Shown here: one piece after another, positions 25,885-35,027 of the stretch
Numbering within the stretch: position 1 is the stretch's first letter
How the letters are laid out: every line of letters starts with the position of its first letter
Assembly: GCA_021828405.1 (NCBI GenBank)
Contig: JAKARZ010000004.1
Location: 1-64,000 of the forward strand
Source of the DNA: Bacillota bacterium
GTDB taxonomy: Bacteria > Bacillota_E > Sulfobacillia > Sulfobacillales > JAIMBI01
Direction of reading: 5' to 3'
Length of the DNA stretch: 64,000 nucleotides
Notes under the pieces: model-generated
The model's input: only the letters and a program-made list of their open reading frames with translations
Database searches by the model: none
What the model was told of the DNA's origin: nothing
Program-made: the position numbers and the translations under genes

Positions 25885-26950
25885 TCAAGCGATGATGGTG
25901 CCGAACTGCATCAGGCTGTCGGACGCATCGGGCCATGCGCGGCCGGCGACGCAGCGCGTGTGCTCGGCCGGGGTGATGGGGCCCCAGGTGCTTTCAAACA
26001 GCGCCACGAGCTTTTGGGGGTCGTCCGTGCGCCAGGACGGGTCCAGGGCGCCCCACAGGCGAAACTCGTCTTTGTTGGAGCCCACCAGCAGGGGGACCTT
26101 CATTATCTATCCCTTCGCGACGGCCTCCCAGAGCGTTTGCGGCAGCGTGGTGCCGTCGACGATGGGCCACGCCACCCCGCTCTGGTAGGCCGACAGCAAG
26201 GTTTCGACGGGCACCGCCTGTAGGGCGGACAGGATGTCGCCCCGAATGGCCAGGCGGGCCAAACAGGCTTGAGTCTCCCGGCCCGCCTGCGTGCGATCCC
26301 GATACACGGGGATGAAGCTTTCCAGGATGGCCTGGTGAAACAGACCGCGGGCCGCCGACATGCACAGCAGCGTGGCTATAGACAGGGCGCCGGCCGATTC
26401 TTTTGCCACGGTCACGCGGGCGGGATCACCACCCAGGGCCCGAATGTTTCGCTTGTTCCACAAGAGCGCTGCCACTTGGTCCAGCAGGCCGAGGTTTCCT
26501 GAGCCGTCCGCCGCTTCGCCGAGATGCAGAAAGCCCAGGGGCTCCAGGCGATAGTTGAGCGTGACCAGGACGACGCCGTGGCGGGCAAACGACGTCCCGT
26601 CGTATGTGGGGCGCCGCCCACTGCCGGTCACCCGCTCCGCCGTGCATCCACACCAGCACCGGGTGCGGCCCGGGGGACGTTGGGGCCCATACGTTCAGCG
26701 TGAGGCAGTCTTCGCTCTGGAGGCCGTTTTCCGCCAGGAGCGGGTGGGAGGACTGCGGTGCCACCGCGCCAAATTTCGTGACGTCGCGCACGCCAGCCCA
26801 GGACTCCGGGAGCACCGGGGGCCGAAACCGCAGCGCGCCCACGGGCGGGCGCGTAAGGCACGCCGCGCCAAACGTTGACGTCTTCCGCGTGCTCACCCTC
26901 GAGCAGCCCGCGTCGGTGAGGGCGTGGGCTGCGAGATGGTACTCATCCTG
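25885..26950 (-). pseudogene. Type-B carboxylesterase, degraded
   Basis: Three frames together cover a carboxylesterase. The N-terminal part contains [17 protein letters not shown] and [28 protein letters not shown]. The middle part has [19 protein letters not shown] and [12 protein letters not shown]. The C-terminal piece, KVPLLVGSNKDEFRLW, lies beyond a stop at about 26107. Frames break near the HGGA oxyanion loop (about 26630) and between 26103 and 26107. The nucleophile elbow reads KESAG instead of GESAG. The extreme C-terminus with the catalytic His is missing. Confidence 0.8.
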
Positions 26951-27081
26951 ACTAGCCCCTTGTGCCTAGTGTGACTCCGCGTGAACTCCGTCATCACAGG
27001 GGTGGGGCACGGGGCGACACTCGGCGGCATGATAGCATAGGACCAACCTGTGTGGCGGTCGCTCCGGAGAGGTGGAATCGC

Positions 27082-29133
27082 ATGCCGTTGGCGGCTCGGC
27101 GACCCTGGGTGGCGATTTTGTTGTGGCTGGTGGTGCTGCTGGTCGCGGTGCCGCTGGTACCCTCCGTGGCCAGGCACCTCAGTGCGGGCGGGTTTTCGGC
27201 GCCGCACAGTGCGGCTCAGGCGGCCGACGCGACCACGGCGCATCTGCACACGGCGGGCTCGGTCCCGGCAACGCTGGTGCAGGGGCTGTCCCTCAGCCAT
27301 GTGCGGACCCTGGCTGGCGCAGCGGGCCTGGGGCCTCGGGGCCTCACGGCCAGTGGGCCCGACGCGGTGGTGCTGCTGCCCGGGGCGCCCAGCGCGGCGG
27401 CCCAGCGCTTCTTTGGCGCGGCGCGGGCCACCGGGGCCCGAATCACCCGCATTGACTCGTCCACCGAGAGCCAGGCGGTCAGCGGCCAGGCGATTGCCGC
27501 GCTGAAAGCTAGCACGGTGGTGGCCGTGCCTGCCCTGGTGGTTTTACTGGCCCTTGTGTTTGGCGCCTTGGTCCCGGCCATGCTTCCTCTGGTGGCGGCA
27601 GGCGTGGGCGCGGCGCTCACCCTGGCCGTGGTGTCGGTGCTGGAGCGCTTTGTGCCCCTGTCGGTGTACCTGCTCCAGATCGTTACGTTCCTGGCGCTGG
27701 GTGTCGGGGTGGACTATGTGCTGTTTGTCACCAGCCGCTTTCGCGCCGAGCTGGACGACGGCGCGCCGGTGGACGGGGCGCTGACCACCGCCATGCACAC
27801 GGGCGGGCGATCGGTGTTGTTTTCCGGGGTCGCGGTGTCGCTGGCGCTGGCGGCGCTGCTGCTGGGCGGCACCTCCTACTGGACCGGCATGGCATTGGGT
27901 GGCGCGCTGGCCGTGGCGTCCGTGCTCCTGGTGACGCATACGCTGCTGCCGGCCCTGCTGCGCCTGCTGGGCCATCGCATTCACCGGGGCCGCATCCGGT
28001 GGGCCATGCCGGACTGGCCGCTCTGGGGGCGACTGGCGACCTGGGCGACGTCGCGCCCGGCTTGGGCACTCGGGCTCGGACTGGTGGCCCTGGGGGGGCT
28101 GGCATGGGCGGCACCCACCCTCAGCGCCAGCGTGCCGGCCAACGTGGCGCGCATGCTCCCCGTCCAGAACCCCTTAGCCCAAGCCTCCCGGGTGCTCCAG
28201 CGGATCGAGGGGCCAGGCAGCGTCGCACCGGTGGTGGTGGCGCTCCGACTGGGCCCCTCGCTGGCAGACCCCGCCAGCTGGGCCACCGTGGGGCGTGTGA
28301 CCGCCCAACTGCGCGGATTAGGGGATGTGGCCCGGGTGTCGTCGCCAACGAGCTACGCGTCACCCCAGGCGCTGGCTGGCCTCGCTGCCCATCGGGCCGG
28401 CGCGCTTTCGGCCTTTGTGGCCGGAAACCACCGGGTCGATCTGTTTGTCACGGCGCAATCCGGCCCCGACACCGCGCGCACGGCGGCGCTGCTGCAGCAG
28501 ATCGTGTCCCGAGTCGGCCGCGATGCGGGTGTCGAGGTGCAGGTCGGAGGCGCCTCCGCCGTGATGCACGGGTTTGACCACTATCTGGCCGGGCGGCTTC
28601 CCTGGATGGGTGCCGCCGTGGTGCTGGTGGCGCTGGCAGTGCTGTGGGTGGCCACCGGATCCGCGCTCCAGGCGCTCCTGGGAGTGAGCATCAATGCGCT
28701 GGTGATGCTGGCCACCGCAGGGGTCCTGGTGATGACGATCCAGCGGGGGGCGTTCGGCATCGTACCCAATCCCTTAAACCTGGCTGTGCTGCCGCTGGTA
28801 TTTGTCATGTTGTTCGGCTTATCGATGGACTATCAGGTGATTCTCCTGCATCGTATCCAGGAGCAGCTGGCGCGGGGACTCGCGCCGCGCGTGGCGGCAC
28901 GGCAGGCCGTGGCCACCACGGGCGGCCTCATCACGGGGGCTGGCCTCATCATGGTGGCCGTGGTCGCGGCGCTGGTCGGGAGCCCGTTTGAAGTGCTGCA
29001 GGCGCTGGGGATTGGACTCGCGACGGCGGTGCTTTTGGACACCCTGGTGGTGCGCACCTGCATGGTACCCGCCCTGGTGACGCTGCTGGGGCCGCGGGCG
29101 TTTTGGCCGCGGCGGTCCGTCGCCAGCGCGTGA
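27082..29133 (+). CDS. MMPL/RND-family membrane transporter
   Basis: This 683-residue protein has two matching halves. Each has one helix, a periplasmic/extracellular loop and a five-helix bundle, as in MmpL lipid transporters. The signature segments are GVGVDYVLFVTSRFR in the first bundle and FGLSMDYQVILLHRIQEQ in the second, whose Asp-Tyr pairs are the proton-relay region. Likely cargo is a lipid or hydrophobic compound, but none can be named. The ATG at 27082 follows GGAGAGGTGG. An extension of 40 codons upstream is Arg-rich and lacks similarity. An acyl-ACP-reductase-like gene follows on the same strand. Confidence 0.88.
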   Translation: MPLAARRPWVAILLWLVVLLVAVPLVPSVARHLSAGGFSAPHSAAQAADATTAHLHTAGSVPATLVQGLSLSHVRTLAGAAGLGPRGLTASGPDAVVLLPGAPSAAAQRFFGAARATGARITRIDSSTESQAVSGQAIAALKASTVVAVPALVVLLALVFGALVPAMLPLVAAGVGAALTLAVVSVLERFVPLSVYLLQIVTFLALGVGVDYVLFVTSRFRAELDDGAPVDGALTTAMHTGGRSVLFSGVAVSLALAALLLGGTSYWTGMALGGALAVASVLLVTHTLLPALLRLLGHRIHRGRIRWAMPDWPLWGRLATWATSRPAWALGLGLVALGGLAWAAPTLSASVPANVARMLPVQNPLAQASRVLQRIEGPGSVAPVVVALRLGPSLADPASWATVGRVTAQLRGLGDVARVSSPTSYASPQALAGLAAHRAGALSAFVAGNHRVDLFVTAQSGPDTARTAALLQQIVSRVGRDAGVEVQVGGASAVMHGFDHYLAGRLPWMGAAVVLVALAVLWVATGSALQALLGVSINALVMLATAGVLVMTIQRGAFGIVPNPLNLAVLPLVFVMLFGLSMDYQVILLHRIQEQLARGLAPRVAARQAVATTGGLITGAGLIMVAVVAALVGSPFEVLQALGIGLATAVLLDTLVVRTCMVPALVTLLGPRAFWPRRSVASA

Positions 29134-29179
29134 GGCGGGGGCCGTTGTGTTGCCGGTCGTGGTATTCTGGTGGCGCCGT

Positions 29180-29201
29180 GTGTGCACAATATTGAGCACA
29201 C
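29180..29201. promoter_or_regulatory. 22-bp palindromic operator
   Basis: Arms GTGTGC and GCACAC flank a perfect CAATATTG centre, with one unpaired base on each side. The site lies 21 bases upstream of the start of the next gene. The length and symmetry suit a TetR-family dimer. No such regulator gene is in the immediate neighbourhood. Confidence 0.6.
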
Positions 29202-29222
29202 GGCAACGCGAGGAGGGTTGCC

Positions 29223-30347
29223 ATGGCGCGCCAGTTTGCCTTTCTGATGCATCCGCTGCGATTTGACGATTTCGCGCGCAAGTATCCGTTCACACAGCGC
29301 CTCCCGGAACGCTGGGTGGAATCGCTGTTTCGCCATGTGCCGCCCATGCGGGTCGGCCATGTGACCGGCGTCGTGTCGCCCACCGGCGCCGAACTCGAAG
29401 GATGGCTCCTGGCCCTGGCCATGACGCCGCGGGTGCTGCTGGATACGCCCTATCCCGTGGTCCTGCGAGCCCTGGAGAAGGCGGGCCGGCTGGCCGAGAG
29501 CCTGGGCGCAGAGATTTTCGGGCTGGGCGCGTTCACCAAAATCGCGGGAGACCGCGGCGTGACGCTGGCTAGTCGCTTGAACATTGCGGTCACCACCGGC
29601 AACTCGTACACGACCGCGACCGCAGTGACCGGGGCGCTTGCGGCCGCGCGCCGAATGGAGATCGACGTGGCCACGGCTCACGTGGCGGTGATCGGGGCCA
29701 CGGGATCGATTGGGGCGGCGTGCTGCCACCTGCTGGCGTGCGAGGTGGCGGAAATCACGGTGGTGGCGCGGGGGCGCAAGCGGCTGGAGGAGCTCGCGGC
29801 CACGCTCGGCGCGGCCCATCCGGGCTTGGTCGTGCACGTGGAAACCAACATCTCCGCCGCCGCCCGGGCCGCAGACATTCTCATCGCCGTCTCGTCGTCG
29901 CCGGATGCGCTGGTGGAGCCCGAGGACTTGAAGCCTGGGGCCGTCGTCTGTGACGTGGCGCGGCCGCGCAACCTGTCTCGCATCGTGACCGAGCGGCGCC
30001 CCGACGTGCTGGTGATTGACGGGGGGGTTATCGAGGTGCCGGGCGCGCACGCCGACCTCGGTTTTGACTTTGGCTTTCCCCCGCGCATGGTGGAGGCGTG
30101 CATGGCGGAAACCATGGCGCTGGCGCTGGACGGGCGCTTGGAGAACTTCACCCTGGGCCCGTCGGTGGATCCGGCCAAGGTGGGGGAGATTGCCGCGATT
30201 GCAGACCGGCATGGCTTTAAGATGTCTGGATTTCGCCGCTTTGAGCGGGCCATTCCGGACGCGGAGGTGGAGCAGATCCGCGAGCGGGCGCACGCCCAGC
30301 TTCGATCGTCGGCCACCACCCCGGCGGTGGCGGCCAGGTCTCGCTGA
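29223..30347 (+). CDS. Acyl-ACP reductase / shikimate-dehydrogenase-like NAD(P) oxidoreductase
   Basis: This 374-residue protein resembles cyanobacterial long-chain acyl-ACP reductase (AAR), which makes fatty aldehydes from acyl-ACP. Shared features are GLGAFTKI, TTGNSYTTATAVTGAL, the Rossmann motif VAVIGATGSIGAACCHLLA, VVCDVARPRNL, and VEACMAETMALALDG. Cys293 aligns with the catalytic Cys294 of the Synechococcus enzyme. Non-cyanobacterial homologues are usually annotated as predicted amino-acid or shikimate dehydrogenases, so activity is unproven. No aldehyde-deformylating oxygenase is in the window. The ATG at 29223 follows GAGGAGGG, and a palindromic operator lies just upstream. Linkage with the MMPL transporter suggests a lipid role. 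Confidence 0.75.
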   Translation: MARQFAFLMHPLRFDDFARKYPFTQRLPERWVESLFRHVPPMRVGHVTGVVSPTGAELEGWLLALAMTPRVLLDTPYPVVLRALEKAGRLAESLGAEIFGLGAFTKIAGDRGVTLASRLNIAVTTGNSYTTATAVTGALAAARRMEIDVATAHVAVIGATGSIGAACCHLLACEVAEITVVARGRKRLEELAATLGAAHPGLVVHVETNISAAARAADILIAVSSSPDALVEPEDLKPGAVVCDVARPRNLSRIVTERRPDVLVIDGGVIEVPGAHADLGFDFGFPPRMVEACMAETMALALDGRLENFTLGPSVDPAKVGEIAAIADRHGFKMSGFRRFERAIPDAEVEQIRERAHAQLRSSATTPAVAARSR

Positions 30348-30632
30348 GGTAAGGCGGCCCGTTCAAGCATCCGATCCGTGTTCGTGATGGCGAGGGTCGC
30401 TCCCGTGGCCTGGGCGGACTCACGGCCGCTCGCTCTTGGGTGGTGGGTGTGACCGCGTGACAGACAGCGGTCGCCCACCGCCTGATCATGGATTTCCTGC
30501 CTCAAAGCCGCGTGCAAACCGACGAGATAGGGGTCGCATGGCCGCTCGGCGTAGCCTCTGGGCGGAGCCAGGACAATTTGGCATGATGGAGGGACGGCGG
30601 GCAGAGAGGCGGCGGCCGGCGGGGAGGGTCAC
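30348..30632. other. Intergenic, no gene seen
   Basis: This spacer between the reductase-like gene and glutamine synthetase holds no ORF with recognisable similarity or codon bias. A promoter for glnA is expected here, but no convincing -35/-10 pair with normal spacing is visible. Confidence 0.4.
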
Positions 30633-31946
30633 GTGGACACAGGCAGTCGAGATTTGGTGGAGAGGGCGCACCAGGCGGGGGTGCAGTTGGTGCGCCTGCA
30701 GTTCACCGACATTTTGGGTGTGGTCAAGAACGTCGTCATCCCGGCGGGGGCCCTGGCCGACGCGCTGGGGGGCCATGTGCTGTTTGACGGGTCGGCGGTG
30801 CTGGGGTTTGTGCGCAGCGAAGAGGCCGACGTGTACCTGCTGCCCGACCCGGATACCTTCCGTGTGGATCCGCCCGCGGGTGCCGACCCGCCGGTGGCGC
30901 GCATGGTGTGCGACATCGTCAACCCCGATGCCTCCCCTTTTCCCGGGTGCCCGCGATCCGCCCTAAAGCGGGTGCTGGCCGAAGCCCTGGCCATGGGGTT
31001 TCGCATCGAGGTGGCACCCGAAGTGGAGTTTTTTGTTTTTGAGCGCGACCGCGTCGGCCGGGCCACGGTGCGGACGGAGGACCAGGCGGGCTATTTTGAT
31101 CTGGCGCCGGGTGACATGGGGGAGGATGTGCGCCGGGCGGCGGTGGCGGAGCTGCTGGCCATGGGCTTTCCGGTGGCCGCCAGCCACCACGAGGTGGCGC
31201 CGGGGCAGCACGAGATCGACCTAGCGCCGGTCGATGCCCTGCAGGCGGCGGACCTGCTGGTGACGCTGCGCGTCGTCGTGCGCGAGGTGGCGCGGCGCCA
31301 CGGCGGGCATGCGACCTTCCTGCCCAAGCCGGTGACGGGCATCAACGGGTCGGGGCTGCACTTGCATCAGCAGGTGTGGGCGAACGGCCAGAACGCCCTG
31401 GCCAACGCCGGCCAATTGTCGGAAACCGGCCGCCAGTACTTGGCGGGCCTCCTGCAGCATGCGCCGGGCTACACGGCCGTGACCAATCCCCTGGTCAACT
31501 CCTACAAGCGGCTGGTGGCGGGCTACGAGGCCCCGATCTACGTGGGGTGGTCCGATTCCAGCCGGAGCCCCCTCGTGCGGGTCGTGAATGCGCCCCCGAA
31601 CCGGCTGCACCTGGAGCTCCGATCTCCCGACCCCGCGGCCAACCCGTATCTGGCGTGGGCGGTGACCATCCGCGCCGGCCTGGACGGGGTGGCGCGCCAC
31701 CTAGCGTTGCCGAAGCCGCAGCCCCGCCACATGCCGGCCGACGCCGACGCGGAGCGGCTGGGGCTGGTCCGCCTGCCGGACAGCCTGGCCAGCGCCTTGG
31801 ACGCGTTTCGCCGCGACGCCCTGATGCGCGACGCCTTGGGTGAGCACATCGCCGAGCGCTTCGTGGAGGCCAAGCGCATCGAGTGGAATGTGTACGCCGA
31901 AGAGGTGCACGCCTGGGAAATCGACCAGTACCTGAACGTGTACTGA
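30633..31946 (+). CDS. glnA: Type I glutamine synthetase
   Basis: This 437-residue enzyme makes glutamine from glutamate, ammonia and ATP. Motifs include VRLQFTDILGVVKN near the N-terminus, APEVEFFVF and SHHEVAPGQHEIDL (metal ligands), TGINGSGLHLHQ, NPLVNSYKRL and HLELRSPDPAANPYL. The length and the absence of the 25-residue insertion and adenylylation loop place it in the GS I-alpha group typical of Bacillota, which is feedback-regulated. The GTG at 30633 follows GGGGAGGG. No glnR is adjacent. It ends before a very long hairpin shared with the convergent gene. Confidence 0.93.
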   Translation: MDTGSRDLVERAHQAGVQLVRLQFTDILGVVKNVVIPAGALADALGGHVLFDGSAVLGFVRSEEADVYLLPDPDTFRVDPPAGADPPVARMVCDIVNPDASPFPGCPRSALKRVLAEALAMGFRIEVAPEVEFFVFERDRVGRATVRTEDQAGYFDLAPGDMGEDVRRAAVAELLAMGFPVAASHHEVAPGQHEIDLAPVDALQAADLLVTLRVVVREVARRHGGHATFLPKPVTGINGSGLHLHQQVWANGQNALANAGQLSETGRQYLAGLLQHAPGYTAVTNPLVNSYKRLVAGYEAPIYVGWSDSSRSPLVRVVNAPPNRLHLELRSPDPAANPYLAWAVTIRAGLDGVARHLALPKPQPRHMPADADAERLGLVRLPDSLASALDAFRRDALMRDALGEHIAERFVEAKRIEWNVYAEEVHAWEIDQYLNVY

Positions 31947-32002
31947 TTCCGGAGGCTGTCTTTTGGCCGCGCCGGTCACCAGACCGCCATCCGACCCGCG
32001 GG

Positions 32003-32049
32003 CCGCCAAGCGAGGCCGGAGGCGGCACGCCTCCGGCCTCGCTTGGCGG
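32003..32049. terminator. 21-bp perfect stem-loop between convergent genes
   Basis: Positions 32003-32023 and 32029-32049 are exact reverse complements, separated by the loop GGCAC. No T-run follows on either strand. It lies midway between the ends of glnA and the minus-strand membrane protein, so it is best read as a bidirectional terminator. Confidence 0.75.
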
Positions 32050-32079
32050 GGACCCCAGATCCCGCGCGGATGCGGCGCT

Positions 32080-32721
32080 TTAGAACTTGCGGTTCATGAC
32101 GTTGGGCAGCATGCGGGCCGCCGCCTTTTCAATGCGCGCCTGGCGGGCGCTCGACATCTTGCCGGCGGCCACGAGCTTGGACAACCGGGCGCTGACCGCG
32201 TTTTGGAGCGCCTGTTGCAGCGCCGCCGAGCTACTGCCGTGCTGGGTGGCCAGTTGCGAGAGCGTGGTGCCCCCTTTGAGCGCGGCCCGCACGGCACTGG
32301 GCGTCATGTGCAGGGTCGTGGCGGTTGTGCTGAGCATCAGGGGCCGGAAGGCCCGGGCCCACCACCGATGCAGGGCCACCACGCGCCACTGGGCATGCGC
32401 GATGCGGTGCATCCCCCGGGCTGTCTGCTGACTGGTCAGATGATGCGCCTGCGCGTACTTCTGAAACTGGCTGGACTTGACACTGGCCACATCGCTCTTG
32501 AGCGTGGTGACCGAGATGCCCAGCTTGCCGGCCAGCTGCGCCCAGAACCCGGAGGACGCGCTCGACGAGCTGGCGGCAAAAACCGCCCCACCGACGGCGA
32601 TGGCGGCGGCGGTGCCGACGCCCACGGCCACCAGGGCCCACCGGCGGCGAAACGCCGCGAGGGCGCGCTGGACAGGGTTCGCCGGGGGCGGGCGGCGGTC
32701 GGGTTCGTTCGAATGCTGCAA
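32080..32721 (-). CDS. Membrane-anchored protein of unknown function
   Basis: This 213-residue protein has a basic, Pro-rich N-terminus, one transmembrane helix (ALVAVGVGTAAAIAVGGAVFAA, about 29-50), a Ser-rich linker and a helical extracellular part. That part has two short HTH-like repeats (KLGISVTTLKSDVASVK and TLHMTPSAVRAALKGGTT). I do not recognise the family. The start is a TTG at 32721 with an excellent GGAGGTGA site. It follows the two-component genes by 70 bases on the same strand, and two TTAAGAT elements lie upstream, so it may be a target or accessory of that system. Confidence 0.7.
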   Translation of the reverse strand: MQHSNEPDRRPPPANPVQRALAAFRRRWALVAVGVGTAAAIAVGGAVFAASSSSASSGFWAQLAGKLGISVTTLKSDVASVKSSQFQKYAQAHHLTSQQTARGMHRIAHAQWRVVALHRWWARAFRPLMLSTTATTLHMTPSAVRAALKGGTTLSQLATQHGSSSAALQQALQNAVSARLSKLVAAGKMSSARQARIEKAAARMLPNVMNRKF

Positions 32722-32758
32722 ACCGTGTCACCTCCACACGCATGGTGCCCCGCACGGA

Positions 32759-32798
32759 TTAAGATATTGTCAAGCAATGCTAAAGCGCCCGTTAAGAT
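32759..32798. promoter_or_regulatory. Pair of TTAAGAT elements upstream of the anchored protein
   Basis: TTAAGAT occurs at 32759-32765 and 32792-32798, 33 bases apart (about three helical turns). The second copy overlaps the kinase stop. A TTGACA-like hexamer lies between them on the minus strand. Direct repeats of this kind suit OmpR-class regulators such as the one encoded just upstream. The region 5' of the regulator gene also has a TTAAGC element. Confidence 0.35.
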
Positions 32799-34189
32799 TT
32801 TGTGGGAGTGGCGCCACCGGGTGGCCGGGTCGGGGGGTGGCCCAGCGGCGCCTCCGGCAGCACCACGAAAAATGTGGCGCCCTGGCCAGGCACCGACTCA
32901 ACCCAGATGCGACCGCCGTGCAGGTCCACCAGCTCTTTGGCAATAGCCAGGCCGAGGCCAAATCCGCCGGTGCCGCGGCTGCGCGAGGAGTCCACCCGAT
33001 ACAGGCGGTCAAACACATGCGCTTGGTGTTCCGGGGCAATACCCGGCCCGTTGTCGGCCACGGTGAGGCGCACCCCCCGGCTGTCGGGGTCGGGCTCGAC
33101 GCGAACGGTGACGCGGCCGCCGTCCGGGGTGTACTTCACGGCGTTGCCCACCAGGTTGCTGAGCACTTGGCGCAGGCGCCGGGCGTCACCCCACACCAGG
33201 GGAACCGGGACCTGGTCCATCGTGAGCTCGATGCGTCGCTGGTCCGCGGACCGGCGCCACTCCGTGCCCACTTCCACCGCCAGGCGGGCCACGTCCACTT
33301 CGGCTCGCTGCAGGTCCAACTGATGGGCATCCGCCAGCGCCATGTCCTGCAGCTCATCCACCAGTTGCGAGACGATCCGGGCCTGCTGCTGGGCCACCGC
33401 CAGCGGGTCCGCGCCGGGAATGTCTACCCCTTCGCGCCACGCCTCCAGGTACCCCTCCAAGATGGCCAGCGGCGTGCGCAGTTCGTGCGCGACGTCCGCC
33501 ATGAGGCGCTGGCGGTCGTTCTCTCCGGATTCCAGGGCGCCGGCCATGCGGTTGAAGTCGTCCGCCAGCGCGCGCACCTCCGCCGGGCCCTCGGGCGCCA
33601 CGCGGTAGCTCCATTCCCCCGCGCCCAGCCGCCGGGCGCCCTGCGCAATGTGCTGCAGCTGCCGCACGATGCGATCCCCGACCAGGCTCGAGAGCAGCAG
33701 CGAGGCGAGAAACCCCACGAGCGATGCCACCAACAGCGAGGACAGCAGGCTTCGGATCACGGGGGACAGCCGGGGCCCGAGGCTCGGCAGGTGAGACAGC
33801 ACGACGCGGATGCGAGGCCCGAGCGGATACAGGGAGACGGTGGAGGCCACGGTGGAGCCGCCGGGGCGCACGCCGGTCAGTGGCCGGCTCTGATAAAAAA
33901 CGTGGCCTGACGCCGTTTCGATAGTGATGACGCTGCTCAGCAGCGTGGCATAGTGTGTGGCGGCGGCCTGGAGACCGGGCTCCCCCTGGCGGCGGTACTG
34001 CTCCGCCAGGGCGGCGCCCACACGATGCACGAGCGCGAGGCTGCGGCGGTGGTTGTAGGCGGTCAGCTGGCTTGCCGTCGCATGCTGGACGAACAGCCCC
34101 ACCACGCCCAGCGCCACCGCGGTCGATGCCATGGCCGCCAGAAACAATTGCGTCCACAACGACAGGCGGCGGGGACGCGGCCGCGTCAT
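32792..34189 (-). CDS. Sensor histidine kinase (EnvZ/BaeS type)
   Basis: This 465-residue kinase has transmembrane helix 1 (about 10-33), an extracellular sensor segment, helix 2 (about 145-172) and a HAMP-like linker. The phosphoacceptor is in VAHELRTPLAILEGYLEAWREGV, followed by the N box NLVGNAVKYTP and the G boxes DNGPGIAP and GTGGFGLGLAI. It overlaps the response-regulator gene by four bases, so the two are coupled. EAWREGV after the H box is typical of BaeS-like kinases, which sense envelope stress. The actual signal is unknown. Confidence 0.92.
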   Translation of the reverse strand: MTRPRPRRLSLWTQLFLAAMASTAVALGVVGLFVQHATASQLTAYNHRRSLALVHRVGAALAEQYRRQGEPGLQAAATHYATLLSSVITIETASGHVFYQSRPLTGVRPGGSTVASTVSLYPLGPRIRVVLSHLPSLGPRLSPVIRSLLSSLLVASLVGFLASLLLSSLVGDRIVRQLQHIAQGARRLGAGEWSYRVAPEGPAEVRALADDFNRMAGALESGENDRQRLMADVAHELRTPLAILEGYLEAWREGVDIPGADPLAVAQQQARIVSQLVDELQDMALADAHQLDLQRAEVDVARLAVEVGTEWRRSADQRRIELTMDQVPVPLVWGDARRLRQVLSNLVGNAVKYTPDGGRVTVRVEPDPDSRGVRLTVADNGPGIAPEHQAHVFDRLYRVDSSRSRGTGGFGLGLAIAKELVDLHGGRIWVESVPGQGATFFVVLPEAPLGHPPTRPPGGATPTKS

Positions 34190-34905
34190 GACGGTGGGGG
34201 GTCCGCCCCGCCGCTGTCGTCAGGCGGCTCGAAGCGATAGCCGACGCCGTACACCGTGCGGATGGGGCTCGGGCGGAGCCCGAGCTTCTTGCGGAGGTTC
34301 GCCACGTGCACGTCCACGTTGCGGTCGTAGCCCAAGAAATCGGTCCCCACGGCGCCGTCCAGCAGCTGCTGGCGCGTGAGGGTCCAGCCCGGGCGGTTAA
34401 TCAACAAGGTCAAGAGGCGAAACTCGGTGGGGGTGAGGGTGATGGGCAGATTCGCCACCTCCACCAAATGGCGGTCTTCGTCCACCGTGATGCCGGCCAC
34501 CGTCCGGGTGCGGGGGGTAGGCGGGCCGCTGCGCACCCGCCGCAGGATGGCCTCCACGCGCAGCACCACCTCGGCGGGGGAAAAGGGCTTGGTCACGTAG
34601 TCGTCCGCGCCAAGCTGCAGGCCCCGGAGCCGGTCGGCCTCGGTGCTTTTGGCGGTCAGCAACAGCACGGGGGGCGCCGTGCCGTCGTTTTGCAGCCGCT
34701 CCAGCACCGCGAAGCCATCCAGCTTGGGAAGCAGGACATCCAAAATGACCAGCGCCGGCGCGGATTCGCGAACCCCCGCCAGCGCACTGGCGCCATCCTC
34801 GTACAGTTCCACGGCAAAGCCGGCCCGCTGCAGGTAGGCCGCCAGCAATTGCCTCAATGCGGGCTCATCCTCGACGATGGCGACAACGGCCTTCGCAGTG
34901 CTCAT
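34186..34905 (-). CDS. OmpR/PhoB-family response regulator
   Basis: This 239-residue regulator has a receiver domain with the acidic pair VEDE, phosphoacceptor Asp56 in VILDVLLP, T in LLLTAK and K in VTKPFS. A winged-helix DNA-binding domain follows (LTPTEFRLLTLLINRPG, NVDVHVANLRKKLG, IRTVYGVGYRF). It is the first gene of the two-component operon. TTAAGC lies about 45 bases upstream of the start, a possible autoregulatory half-site. Confidence 0.94.
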   Translation of the reverse strand: MSTAKAVVAIVEDEPALRQLLAAYLQRAGFAVELYEDGASALAGVRESAPALVILDVLLPKLDGFAVLERLQNDGTAPPVLLLTAKSTEADRLRGLQLGADDYVTKPFSPAEVVLRVEAILRRVRSGPPTPRTRTVAGITVDEDRHLVEVANLPITLTPTEFRLLTLLINRPGWTLTRQQLLDGAVGTDFLGYDRNVDVHVANLRKKLGLRPSPIRTVYGVGYRFEPPDDSGGADPPPS

Positions 34906-35027
34906 AACAGGAGTATAGTCGCTGGCGGCGCCCCTGCCGTCAACGGAATGTTAAGCTGAGTGTGCAATGTCGGCCTCACAGAGCGCTCGCGGGCGGCGTG
35001 GGACCGGGGGCAGTAGGGAGGGGTGCC

